DNA from: Dentipellis sp. KUC8613
Lineage: Eukaryota > Basidiomycota > Agaricomycetes > Russulales > Hericiaceae
NCBI GenBank assembly: GCA_002286715.1
Contig: NSJX01000003.1
Span: 980,680 to 1,044,679 of the forward strand
Length of the DNA stretch: 64,000 nucleotides
Reading direction: 5' to 3'
In this document: positions 1-11,096 of the stretch, in pieces
Numbering within the stretch: the first letter of the stretch is position 1
How the letters are laid out: every line of letters begins with the position of its first letter
Notes under the pieces: generated by a model
Databases searched by the model: none
Told to the model about the DNA's origin: nothing
The model's input: only the letters and a program-made list of their open reading frames with translations
Position numbers and translations under genes: made by a program

Positions 1-162
1 GGCGTAGCAGTCTTTTCTGAACTGCAGATCGGCTGTCAGTATTGCCTCGTTCCGGCGAGTTTAAAAGGCAGTCCCCCCAAGGCAAAATGTCCTCATTCAT
101 ATCATTCTTCTCCTTCTCTATACACCCCTCTTAATTTTTTACGACCTCAGGCTTCGAACGAC

Positions 163-1669
163 ATGTTATCTCTGCGAAACACCCTCTCCTTGGGTCTTGC
201 TGTCCTGTCCACGGCTCATGCACAGACGGTATGGGATATCACCGTTGGCGGCCCAAACGGCGAGACTGTGTACAACCCCACCAACATTGTGAGTATCAGT
301 TTCTCGTACGTATGTAGATCTCGTAGCTCACCGTGGCTGCTTTTCTAGAATGCCCAACCCGGCGATCAGGTTGTCTTCCACTTCAACCCCAAGAACCACA
401 CAGTGACGCAATCATCTTTTGCTGAGCCCTGCGGTAAAATTGACGGAGGCTTTGACTCCGGCTTGTTAGTCCCTTTGCCTACTTCGTGCTTTCTCCGTTC
501 TGACTGTTTGATTTTATCTGCAGCAACCCCGTAGCTGTTGGCGCAACAGACCACCCTACGTTCAACTTCACCGTTAAAGATGTACGTTTTCTTTTTCAGA
601 CGTACCATTATCATGACTGACCACTGTTCAAAGACCAACCCGGTATGGGTTTACTGTCGCCAGGGAGCGGGCACTCCGGCTAGCCATTGTGGCATGGGCA
701 TGGTGTTCGCGGTCAATCCCGGAGCAGATGGCGCCAACAATTCGTTTGCCAATTTCCAGGCCAAAGCCCTTGCGGAGGGTGCCGCTCTGTCATCCTCTGC
801 AGCGGCTTCGTCCACCGTCGCTTCAGACTCTTCTGCCTCAACGACATACACCGCTGCATATGGGAATGCAACCATCCCTCCCCCTCCTACGATAGTGACC
901 GTCACAGATACCATCACCCTTGATGGCACCACCTGGACCACGACTTACGGCTCTTACCCCGGCTCCCCTGCCCCTACCCCCGGATCAGCGTCAGGAACTG
1001 TCCACAAGGTTGTCGTTGGCGGTGCCAACTTGACGTTTGACCCGCCCTTCGTCTCTGCTCTTCCTCGGGACACGATCGTTTTCGAATTGTGCGTTCATTT
1101 GTCGTGGCCCTGTAGCAAGATACTAACAGTTTCTGAATAGCCACCAGAAGAACCATTCCGCCACTCAGTCGTCCTTCGAGGCGCCTTGTGTTCACGCTGA
1201 TGGCGGCTTTGACTCTGGATTGTAAGAATCTATCTTTCACGTGGAAGTTAGGAGCTGACACTCGTCTCCCCCCAGCAACCCTGTTGCCGACAATGCGACC
1301 ACATTCCCGACGTTCAATGTCACTGTCAACGACACCGCTCCCATCTGGGTCTACGTAGGTTTTCCATGGACGACTTTACTAGCACAGGTTTTGACGTTCT
1401 CCGTGTAGTGCATGCAGACCACCGGTGGAAGCCACTGCGGCAAAGGCATGGTGTTTGCAGTGAACCCCGTCGAGACCTCTGGTCGCAGTTTCGAGGCCTT
1501 CCAGTCGCTGGCTGAGGAGCTCAACGGCACAGCGGCTGCGTCAGGCTCCGGCTCTGCTTCCGGCGCCTCGCCTTCGTCGTCTTCGCAGGATTCCGGTGCT
1601 CTTGGCTTGAAGGCACAGAGCACGCTCGGCCTTGCTGCCATCGGTTTGATCCTGGGCTCGCTGCTGTAA
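163..1669 (+). CDS. Secreted GPI-anchored protein with two cupredoxin domains
   Basis: About 389 residues from seven exons. A signal peptide (residues 1-20, ending AHA-Q) is followed by two copies of the same blue-copper-like fold. Copy one runs from about residue 22 to 160, copy two from about 260 to 345. Each has an NHT/NHS His near its start, an SSF..PC motif with a GGFDSG loop, and a VYC...SHCGxGMVFAVNP block carrying the Cys, His and Met expected of copper ligands. A Ser/Ala/Thr-rich linker joins them. The C-terminus is Ser/Gly-rich and ends in a hydrophobic tail (LAAIGLILGSLL), a GPI-attachment signal. Known family: extracellular Ser-rich cupredoxins of basidiomycetes; function is not established. 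Likely sits at the cell wall or plasma membrane and may bind copper. All candidate ligands are present in both copies. Confidence 0.88.
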
Positions 1670-2161
1670 GCCAGTCTCCCCACGGGGGTTTCGCACCGAT
1701 CACGTATACCTTCACGTTACTATATTGTATCCCTTTCCTTTCTGGTAGTTGTCGTTGGCGACGTTTGTTTTGGGACTTTTAGAACTTCTTGCTCATATTA
1801 ACGGACATACTAATACTCAACTTCGATGCCATCCTAGTTGTTACACGGTCATTTGTGCCACGCATAGGACTGAATTCAGACGCATGTGTCCGTCGTTATA
1901 ACAAAGCACCATCAGCTACGATGTGCTTATATCAATATTGCTACGCCATGAAATCGCTTGAAAGCGAATCTCTGTGACAGCATGGACGAAAAAACCAAAG
2001 CTTGAAACACCAGTACAGCCGACACTCAATTTGACAGGACACGAGGATTGGGCACGGTTATGCATGCAGGTGTACACACACCATACGGAGAAGAGTAGGC
2101 ATATCATAGATCGCATATATTCCATGAAAAGCCTGTCTGTACAATACAACAGAAGAGCAAT
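1670..2161. other. Convergent 3' intergenic region
   Basis: This stretch separates the 3' ends of the cupredoxin gene and the eL22 gene. It is AT-richer than its flanks and likely holds both 3' UTRs. I see no coding potential, RNA gene or clear repeat. Confidence 0.5.
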
Positions 2162-2726
2162 CTACTCTTCCTCCTCCTCTTCAGGGCCCCTATCGATTTG
2201 AAATGAGACTCGAAGCCGGCGAGTAGGGGTAAGAATAGAACTCACTCGATGTTGTAGAAGCGGAGCTGGTAAACATCCTTGGACGAGGCAACAACGCGGA
2301 GGTAGTCGCGCAGGGTGTTCTTCTTGAGGAACTTTTTGGTGAGGTACTTGAGGTAGCGCTTCGAGAAGGGGATGTTCGAAGTCACGGTGATTGACTTGTC
2401 GCCTAGAGAGTGTTTTGAGATTAAAAATGACAGTCTGTATCGAAAAGACGATGTGCGAACCATCACGGTGAATCTTGACATTGTCGCCAAGCTGGCCAGC
2501 CTTTCCGTCGACCTTGATACGGTCGTGGAGGAACTTCTCGAAGCCAGCACCGTCGAAGAGGCCGTCGCCAGCGGGGCGGGAGTAGTCAATGACAAACTTA
2601 TGCTTAGCGGCAGGGCTTTTGGCGGAGGCGTTCTTGGGGGCCTAAAAAGACATGAAAAAGAAACAAACCAAGCCCATTAGCCTACTGAGAAGGGGACTCA
2701 GCAAAGCGGTAGGGGGCACTAACCAT
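2162..2726 (-). CDS. RPL22: 60S ribosomal protein eL22
   Basis: About 125 residues, cytosolic large-subunit protein. The first exon is just the ATG at 2724-2726, followed by a GTTAGT donor; the next exon starts APKNAS. Recognisable family blocks are [18 protein letters not shown], the [16 protein letters not shown] segment, and the basic [19 protein letters not shown] region followed by DYLRVV and LRFYNIE. The frame does not end at the TGA just after NIE: a GTGAGT donor lies there and a third intron leads to an exon encoding GPEEEEEE and the stop. That restores the acidic tail typical of eL22. The ATG-only first exon is a common fungal ribosomal-protein arrangement. Divergent from CBF5 with 187 bp between start codons. 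Confidence 0.93.
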
Positions 2727-2913
2727 CTTGACGAAGGGAGGTGGTCTTGAGGATACGGCGGCGTGGACAAGGTTTCCGGTCCGAGAAGCGCTTTTGATAA
2801 CTATACAGCTGGTTCGGGGGACGCCGAGAACCAGAAAGGGCAGGAGATGCCCACGGGGGTATGGCGCTCGCAAGATTGTTCGGCAAACAGGCGCCCGTCC
2901 GCCCGAGTTCGCA
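2727..2913. promoter_or_regulatory. Shared promoter region of eL22 and CBF5
   Basis: The 187 bp between the two divergent ATG codons must hold both 5' UTRs and promoters. It is GC-rich and shows no convincing TATA box. A shared bidirectional promoter coordinating a ribosomal protein with an rRNA-modifying enzyme is inferred from spacing only. Confidence 0.5.
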
Positions 2914-4671
2914 ATGGCCGCGTCGCTCTCCAGCCAAAAAATCGCCTCAGCGCAGCTCGACGGCGACTTCGCTATCCAGTCTGAGTCTTCGCAACCGAAG
3001 CTCGACACTTCGCAATGGCCGCTCCTCCTCAAAAACTATGACAAGCTGCTCGTCCGTTCCAGCCATTTCACCCCCATTCCTTCCGGATGCAGCCCCCTGA
3101 AGCGTGATATTGCCAGCTACATCAAGTACGTGATACCGTGGCTTTCGTATGCATGTGTTTTGTCTGACGAATACCTTCTCAGGTCTGGTGTCATCAATTT
3201 GGACAAGCCTTCAAACCCGTCATCGCACGAAGTCGTTGCATGGCTGCGCCGGATTTTGCGTTGTGAAAAGACTGGTCACAGCGGCACGCTTGACCCTAAA
3301 GTCACTGGCTGTCTTATTGTTTGCATTGACCGTGCGACAAGATTGGTCAAGTCTCAGCAAGGCGCAGGTCAGAATGTTCTCGTCCTGACCGCGTAGCACA
3401 CACCAATGCTATTTTACAGGAAAGGAATACGTATGCGTACTCCGTCTGCATGATGCCCTTCCCAACCCTGCTGCCCTCCCTCGGGCACTCGAGACGCTCA
3501 CCGGTGCTCTCTTTCAACGTCCTCCTCTTATTTCCGCCGTCAAACGACAGCTCCGCATCCGTACAATCCACGAATCGAAGTTGATTGAAGTAGATGAGAA
3601 GCGGAATCTCTCTGTGTTCTGGGTATCCTGCGAAGCCGGCACCTACATTCGTACCCTTTGCGTGCATCTTGGGTTGCTGTTGGGTGTGGGCGGGCATATG
3701 CAGGAGCTGAGACGGGTGCGGAGTGGTGCGCTGTCGGAGAACGATGATATGGTGACTATGCACGATGTCCTTGATGCCCAATGGACCTACGACAACACAA
3801 GAGATGGTACAATTTCTCTCCTACCACGCTAATGATAACTAACCCATTTTGATAACCCCCTCTCAGAGTCGTACCTTCGCCGCGTCATCCGGCCTCTCGA
3901 ATGCCTGCTTGTTGGATACAAGCGCATCGTCGTCAAAGACAGCGCTGTGAATGCTGTCTGCTACGGCGCGAAGCTCATGATTCCCGGTCTCCTGCGCTAC
4001 GAGGCAGACATCTCTGTTCACGAGGAAGTTGTTCTGATGACTACCAAGGGTGAAGCCATCGCCCTTGCAATTGCTCAAATGTCGACAGTCGAGCTCGCAA
4101 CATGTGACCATGGTGTTGTGGCCAAGATCAAGCGAGTCATCATGGAGAGGGATACCTACCCGAGGCGTTGGGGTCTCGGCCCGAAGGCGATGGAGAAGAA
4201 GAAGATGGTCAAGGAGGGGAAGCTTGGAAAGCATGGAGAGAAACTCGAGGGTGTCACCCCTGCCGAGTGGAGCAAGGATTATGTTGACTACACGCGCGAG
4301 GTGAGGATTCTCTGATTTTCTCAGTGGCTCTCATTTACACTCAATAGCCTCAGGCCGTGCCCGGACCGTCTACTGCGACGCCTCTTCAGGCACCTCCGGC
4401 AGTGGTGGAAGCCAGCCCCTCCAAGGCAGACAAGAAGGAGGAGAAGAAGCGGAAGCGGAAGTCTGAAGCAGCTGAGGCTCAAAACGGCGACGTTTCCGTT
4501 GCCGATATCTCCATGGCCGCCGACGATGATGAGGAGCGGAAGCGGATCAAGAAGGAGAAGAAGGAAAAGAAGAATAAGGACAAGGAGGATGAAGATGAGG
4601 AGGCGAGGCGAGAGCGGAAACGGCTGAAGAAGGAGAAGAAGCTGCGGGAGTCGCTTGGCGGTGAATCATAG
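2914..4671 (+). CDS. CBF5: H/ACA snoRNP pseudouridine synthase Cbf5 (dyskerin)
   Basis: About 508 residues, five exons. Catalytic subunit of H/ACA snoRNPs; makes pseudouridine in rRNA and snRNA, in the nucleolus. The TruB catalytic core is intact: [18 protein letters not shown], then [12 protein letters not shown] with the catalytic Asp near residue 109, the [10 protein letters not shown] segment, and [18 protein letters not shown] domain follows ([20 protein letters not shown] ... [14 protein letters not shown]). The C-terminus is a low-complexity KKE/KRK tail of about 100 residues, as in yeast Cbf5, likely nucleolar targeting. The start at 2914 (MAASLSS) was chosen because homology begins soon after; the open frame extends upstream without similarity. 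Divergent with eL22. Confidence 0.96.
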
Positions 4672-5054
4672 TGCTCATCGATCTGTGCGTGTAGGAGACA
4701 TCGAGGCGTGCATATGTGAATTTGTTGTGCTTGGGATATACTATTCTGTTACGACCAACGTTTGCCCAGACGGCTGAATCGAACACGATGCCTTTGATGA
4801 ATTCGCGACTTATATGTCCTTATGTAGGGTGCAGTTGTAATACAGTCAGTGGCTTGATGGGTGACTACTACAAGCAATGCATTTCTCGTCGTGCTTCTCA
4901 ACGTCAGACGTCTGCACGGATAGCAACGGCTGTCAGACTAGATGCATCTTTCATCCCATATGCCCATGTTGTCGCGAGCAAAATGCTAATATACAGTATC
5001 ACGATGCCTTGCATGCTGTGATTCCTCGGCGAGCCCGGAGACCTCCCACGATCA
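4672..5054. other. Convergent intergenic region
   Basis: This lies between the 3' ends of CBF5 and the next GPI-protein gene. Probably both 3' UTRs. No gene or repeat seen. Confidence 0.5.
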
Positions 5055-6377
5055 CTACGGTGGAAAAGTGACTGATAACACAACCAACATAGATGTTATG
5101 ACAGAGACAATAAAGGGTATCGAGTACACCGACAGTGCACTGTTGATCGGGGAAAATCCAAAGCTACCGTTGCTTCCCTGCGCTACGACGGCTGACGTAG
5201 TCGCCGTGGCGGTGATGCTGAGAGTTTATCAGCGAGCAGAAAGAATTGAGAAATAACCGTTGACTTACATCGTTGTGAAGCCAACAGTCTGTCCTGGCGC
5301 AGTGGTAACGGCGGTCGTGACGGACACAAGAACGAAAGTGACAGTATCGGTTTCTGTGACAGTAGCTGTGGTGGGAATCCCAGTCACATTCCCTGCTGAA
5401 CCATTTGCAGGCATTGAAGAAGGAGGAAGAATAACACCTGAAGGTCCGAGCGTCAGAGTCATGATTGGCGTTGGAGGAGCGGTGTTAGATGATGGGGAGG
5501 CAGGGGAGGAGGGGGAAGGGGAAGGTGTAGGTGTGACAATTACAAGTTGCGTTGAAGTAGAAGAAGAGAGCGATGCGCCTGCCGATGTGCTGGACGTGTC
5601 AAGCGGAGCCATGTTCGTGGTGTTGATGAACGGGTTCTGTGAAGGCGGGGACTCAGGCTGCGGGAGAGGCTGCAGTGTGTTTGTGCCGTTTTGACAAGGA
5701 CCGTTGGGGTTCGTGTTCTCGATGGATATCGGTATGGGGGTTATGGAAAAGAAAGACTGTTGGTTGATGTGCGAGCCTTCATAAACTGTAAACTTCATAG
5801 ATTCCGGAAATGTCAGTGGTCAATAATTGCAGCATGAAGAGAACGGGGCAGACGTTGTACTGGCCAGCGGCCACACAGTTGGGAAGGGGAAAGTTCAGAT
5901 GCTTGACGGTGCTTCCGCTCTCTTGGGTGAGATAACCAGGTCCAGACGACACGGTAAAGTTAACGCCAGTCTGGGTGGACACAAGGTAGAGCTCGAGGGA
6001 ATCAAACCCGGTAGCTAGGTTGGATCCCGGGATAGCAGCCTGGGGAGGTAGTTTTCCATCGCCCGAGACCTGCGAAGCAGCCGCATAGCTTTCAGTCTTC
6101 GGTTCGCGAGGGCGACCGCGAGGACTCACATCTATGGCAATAGGGATGTTGCTACCGGCGTGGTAGGTGCTGCGAACGATTGCGATACTTGTCGGATGAC
6201 CGCAAAAGAATATGCCACAAAACCATACCTGTTAGGAGCCGGAGCGTCTACGATCGCGAGACCGCAAGTGAAGACCTGACCATTGACGAGATATTGTGCC
6301 GAAGCGATGGGGAACGCAATGAAAAGCAGAACACAAAGTGTAAAGACAGAAGCGGGGTGAGCCAGCACCATTGACAC
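5055..6377 (-). CDS. Secreted Ser/Thr-rich GPI-anchored protein of unknown function
   Basis: About 365 residues, five exons. A signal peptide (FTLCVLLFIAFPIASA) starts the protein. A globular N-terminal domain of about 130 residues follows, with motifs STYHAGSNIPIAID, LELYLVSTQTGVNFTV and FPLPNCVAAGQYNFTVYEGS; this looks like a small immunoglobulin-like beta domain. Then come about 170 residues rich in Ser, Thr and Pro. The last exon (GTAAGT donor after FTT) encodes a hydrophobic end (SIPFIVSVITSMLVVLSV), a GPI signal. Intron 5793-5853 has the unusual donor GTCTGC; removing it joins QYN to FTVYEG smoothly. The ATG at 6371 is an equally possible start. Probably a cell-wall or membrane protein. 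No enzymatic motif recognised. Confidence 0.8.
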
Positions 6378-6609
6378 CTATGGCACGGTTGTTTGGACAG
6401 CGGTCCAGCACGAGGTTTGGAGGGCAGGCGGAGGATGTGGATGAAGATTGAAAGAGATCGGGGCCATATTATAATGAGTATGTCCTTGAGGCCAGGCACG
6501 GGAAGTATCTCGGAGGCTGCGACGGAGGCTTGCAACGATCATGATGTGCTAATACAGGACCCGCGCGACATGCCCGACGCGCCCTTGGGCCTTTGCTCGA
6601 CCATTCCTC

Positions 6610-7826
6610 ATGGCTGTCGAACAGGTCCCGTCATCCTCGCTCGATGTTGCTAATGACACTCCATCGAAAACGCCTTTGTATGAAGGCAGTACGCAGTACC
6701 AGCACTGGCGGTTTTCTCCAGAACAGCTGCACAAAACAAGGGAGGTCCTAAACATTGATGCTGTAGCCGCTATCCGGAATACTTTCGAGGCCGACTCGGT
6801 CCGTATACCACGACTTCACTAGTTTCATGCGGGCTGAAATACGACATATGGCAAGCCCGGCTCATCTTCAGACATACAATTTCTGACATACGAGGAAGAG
6901 ATTCTTCTGGTCAAACTGTATGTTACGAAGATCACCCAGCTATGCGGCCATTTTCGATTCCCAGAGGAAGTGGAGGCCACCGCTATCAGCTATCTGAAAC
7001 GATTTTATCTCAAAAACACAGTCATGGATTGGCACCCCAAGAACGTGATGTGCGTCCTGCATCGTTACCGTCGTGTTCGTCATACTTGATCCATGAAACA
7101 GGTTGACCGCTCTGTTTTTGGCAACAAAAACAACCAACCATCCAATATCACTGGAGGCGTATACTAGCAACATCCCTAGAACAGCCCCTTCTGATGTCCT
7201 CGACTTGGAGTTCCTCGTCGCTCAGAGTCTTGCGTTTGAATTCGCTGTGTGGCACGTCCACAGAGCTCTATGGGGTATCTGGCTTGACGTGCAGGTGACT
7301 TCGTCTCGCACGCCGGATGTAGTGTATCACCACCCTTACCTCTTCGCAGGATTTGCCCGATTCTGCACCCCTAGAGCGGCTGCAACAGGCTTACGACTCT
7401 GCTCTCCAATATGTCAGGACGTCGCGCATTACGGACGCAGAGTTTATCTTCACACCCTCTCAAATCGCGCTTGCTTGTCTGTCATTAGCAGATCCTGACC
7501 TTGCCCTACGCTGGGCCACTGCTAAAGGGGTCGAAGCAAACATGGGGATCACTGAAAGGGTAGCGGCTATGGTCACCAGGGATGGCGTTGTTCCTTCGGT
7601 CGAGGTGGTACGAGAGATCGACAGACGACTGAGGCTCTGCAAAAATCCGGAGAAAGTGGTAGGTAGCAAAGCATATATCGCCAAACAAGCGAAGATGGAG
7701 AAGGAGGCAGAGGTCAAGCGAGCGAGGAAAGCGGAAGAGATCCGCAAGGCGATGGAGGACGGTGATCCATTTGGGAGCGAGCTTGACGGGGCTAGAATTA
7801 TTGAAGAATTGGATGAGGATGATTGA
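6610..7826 (+). CDS. CCL1: Cyclin H homologue (CAK/TFIIH cyclin, Ccl1)
   Basis: About 345 residues in four exons. Regulatory partner of the Cdk7/Kin28 kinase in TFIIH, acting on RNA polymerase II CTD and cell-cycle CDKs in the nucleus. Seen: the family's opening motif STQYQHWRFSPEQL, then a first cyclin box (LLVKLYVTKITQLCGHFRFP ... AISYLKRFYLKN, VMLTALFLATKTTNHPISLEAY), and a second box with HVHRALWGIWLDVQ and FTPSQIALACLSLA. The C-terminus is a charged helix (EKEAEVKRARKAEEIRKAM) ending in acidic EELDEDD. Each join keeps the frame across a short intron. The first exon begins MAVEQVPSSS; no in-frame upstream ATG with similarity is visible. Confidence 0.9.
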
Positions 7827-8082
7827 AGGCTTCACCTTGTTCTTGAAAGCGACTGTCATATGTATACAATACACCATTAAACAGCACCTCCAAAAGACTG
7901 TTTATTATCTAAACCGCCCACAAGCTAGAATACAAAACCTTGCTTCAACTCATGTATGAGTATGGCCAGAACATCTCGCGTCATATTTATGTGAAGACGA
8001 CATGGAAAACGTATCGAGGGATTACATAGGCTCATGGAAGCATAGTAAGGCGGGAGGGCGTAGAATAAACCGCATGAACTAT

Positions 8083-8844
8083 CTAGTAGCCAAGAGCAGT
8101 AAGCTTCTCGAAAGACGACGCGTTATCAACAACGGCCTTTTGGCGCAGCTTGACAGCAGTAAGCTAAAGACCAAGGTCAGAGCTTCAACGTAATCCCACG
8201 GCACATATAACATACCTTGCGTTCATGGAATGCCTGAGCCTTGATCTTCCTCTTCTCCTCCAGACGGTCAACGACGTCCTTGTAGCCCCAGCCGACCTCG
8301 TGAGAGAGACGCTGTGAAATGATTTAGCGACATCCGAGATCATCCATATGTAACAATGCTTACCTTAACAGTGCAGAACTTGCGTCCCGGCTTGAGCCTC
8401 AAGACTCGCAGCGCCTCCGGCACAACCATCCGCTTCTTCCTGTCGTAAGGCGGGGGGACACCCTCGAACAGCTTCAAACGCTCCAATGCGGCGGCGCCAC
8501 GGGCAGTCTTGTGGGGCACCATTCCGCGGATGGCTCGGAAAAGGATCTTTGAGGGAGCCCGGTGATGGAAAGGACCAGACTTTTTGGGGTTCACGATATG
8601 GCGTTTGTGCAGGAAGTTGTGGTAGCGCAGCTGAAATGGATAGAGTATAAATATAAATTATGAAAGACGACTGAGGATAACGCACCTTGTTCCGGAAGAA
8701 GCTGCCGGAGATGTTAATCTCCTCGCACCGCACAACCACGATCTTCTGGCCAGAAAGCACCTGCTTGGAGATAATGGAGGCCAGCCGGCCAAGGAGATGG
8801 CCCTTGCCATCAATAACGATGGGACTGGAGGAGATGGTGGCCAT
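8083..8844 (-). CDS. RPL16: 60S ribosomal protein uL13 (fungal L16)
   Basis: About 200 residues, four exons, usual length for the family. Seen in order: [39 protein letters not shown], the [19 protein letters not shown] segment, [33 protein letters not shown] and [20 protein letters not shown]. The last exon ends [17 protein letters not shown]. Cytosolic large-subunit protein. Introns follow FRNK, CTVK and FHERK. Upstream (8900-9000) is a likely 5' UTR region with little else. Confidence 0.95.
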
Positions 8845-9871
8845 GACGAGTCTAAACCGCGCAGTCTGTCAGTTGCGAAATCTTGCACGATGTCCCTTCG
8901 TTCTGCTCACCTAGTAGATATCAAATAGGGCGTCGTAGGGTGGTCAATCGGTGCGCCGCATACAGAATTACGGCTGGCTCACCTTGAGGATCTTGCGGTC
9001 TTGCAGTCGTTGGAGGAGGCTCGCTACCTTGGGAGAGTGACAGCCACCGTGACCAAACTACACAGTTCCATTCGGCAGGTGCCGAAAACCTTATACCGTC
9101 GTTTTCATCAACCTCAATCTCAGTTACATGAATGTGGACGTCGTGTAGTGGCAGTAACTCTTGACATCAGGCGTGTTCTTCTCGCCTCAAAGCCTCCCTA
9201 GTCCCAGCTTTGATAGCCAACCACACCATCCAGTGTGCTTCAAATTGCATGCACGAGAAAACGGACGCGGGTGATACAACTCGGCGATGTCACGTCACGC
9301 TCACGTTTTGTCACAATGTGTGCGTGATGCTTTGTGACGGGCCAGAACAGTATCCGGTCAGCTCGAAGGTGCGGGGAACGTCTGCATCTGCACATCTCCG
9401 CAATGCGGAGAGCGTGATTAGGCGCTTACAACGAAATAGATTGCCGCTTCCTTCCGACCACAAGTTGTCCCTAGACTCTACAGTCGTTTCACGCGTGAGT
9501 TATCGAAGTCCTATCGAGAGCATTGAGCCTCCATTGGATTGAGCTGACCCATGACTCTGCTCTAATCTGTTCTTGTCGCAGCAAAGCAGACAGTGGGAAA
9601 CAGCTGAAGTTGCAACGTCGGTAGTGCTGCGCTCCGTTGACCTGCGATACCAGAGCCTCTACTAAAGCGCCCTCGTTCGGCCTTCCATAATTTGATTCCG
9701 CCCATAGCGATATTAGACATCTGCTCAGCCGCTTCAGGTGATTGTCACTCCCAAGGATTCTCTCCGCCTGAGCTGGCTTCGCATGCACGTGTGTGCAACG
9801 ACCTCTAACATTGGTGTATCACGAATAGATATACGGTCTTCTGGATCAAAGCTCCGCAATAAAAGGTGTTC
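8845..9871. other. 1 kb intergenic region between divergent genes
   Basis: Region between the starts of uL13 (minus) and the Aim6-like gene (plus). Open frames here, for example 9210-9542, have no recognisable motif, no splice-consistent extension and unlikely composition. I read it as promoters and 5' UTRs. No RNA gene or repeat found. Confidence 0.5.
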
Positions 9872-11050
9872 ATGGCATACCGTCTGTACTCTTGGTTCAT
9901 CGACATGCTTTGGCACACCTTCTTCGCAGCTGTTGCTGTCGCATGGATTCAACAAGCAGCAAGCACTCCGGGTGTTGACCAGTGGATAAATGCTCTGGTG
10001 TCGTCCAACTCGAGCCTGCTAACTTGGCCCACCCATTTCACACAAGGCATCGTTCCCAAGCAAATACACTCGCATAACGACTGTAAGTGAAGTCTGCCGT
10101 AGTTGTTCTAACTTCACGCTCACCCGTCCAAGACTGGAGAGAGGTACCGCTTCTCACGGCACTCAGCCTGGGAGTCCAGAGCGTCGAAGCAGATGTCTGG
10201 TTTATTAACGGAACGCTATTCGTAAGTCTACGCCCGTGTGCACAATGCATTCTAGGTTTGATTATACCCATGCTACTTGCTATAGGTCGGACACGAGGAA
10301 GCCGCTCTAACCCCGAATCGTACATTTGAATCGTTGTATCTCCAGCCCATCATGCAGATCCTAGACATGATGAACCCGAAGAATGAGTTCACATCGAACG
10401 CGACGTCGGCGAAGTACGTTCCATTCCTCGATATCTTGTCGTGGTTTGACCTTGTCTGATCTTCTCGAAGTGGTCCATTTGATACTTCGAGTACAACGCC
10501 TCTGCAGCTCTTAGTAGACATGAAGACGGATGGCAATGCGTAGGTTATTTCATGACTGCTACAAACTGTTCAGAAAATGACATTTCTTCTTAGAACGCTC
10601 CCTCCGGTACTCAAAGCCCTACAGCCTCTACGCAGCGCAGGTTACCTGACGACATTCTCAAATGGGACAGTCAAATCATCTGCGGTGACCGTTATAGGCA
10701 CAGGGAACACCCCTCTCGATGGTGTCACAGCGCTTCAGCCCAGGGACGTCTTTTTCGACGCACCTCTCGCCTCTTTGAATGGCAGCAACTTTGATCATAC
10801 CGTTTCGCCAATCGCAAGCACAGACTGGGGTTCAGTGGTTGGCTGGTCTGGCATCGGCAACCCTACCGATGCACAGCGCAATACGATCCAAACATTAATT
10901 AACGATGCTCATACTAGGGGGATTCAAGCAAGATTCTGGGATACGCCGGGATGGCCGGTGAGGGCGAGGGAGAATGTGTGGACCGAGCTCCTGAATGACG
11001 GTGCAGATTGGCTGAATGCTGATGATCTTGTCGCCGCGAGTCGGTTCTGA
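9872..11050 (+). CDS. AIM6: Aim6-family PLC-like phosphodiesterase
   Basis: About 325 residues, five exons. An N-terminal hydrophobic stretch (MLWHTFFAAVAVAWIQQA) suggests a signal peptide or anchor. The catalytic fold follows: IHSHNDYWREVPLLTALSLG, VQSVEADVWFINGTLFVGHE, NRTFESLYLQPI, LLVDMKTDGN and, at the end, ARFWDTPGWPVRARENVW. The HNDY His, EADVW acid residues, VGHE His and VDMKTDG acidic cluster are the expected metal and acid-base sites of GDPD-like TIM barrels. Yeast Aim6 affects mitochondrial inheritance, but its reaction is unknown. The exact substrate cannot be told from sequence. The start ATG at 9872 is preceded by a non-ATG in-frame stretch. Confidence 0.85.
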
Positions 11051-11096
11051 GCAGTGCGGTTGTATAGTGACGCATATATAATCCATGCAACTTCCT

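Noticed and set aside
9210..9542. 110-codon plus-strand frame in the uL13-AIM6 gap
   Set aside because: No motif, no plausible splice partners and a composition rich in Arg, His and Cys suggest chance.
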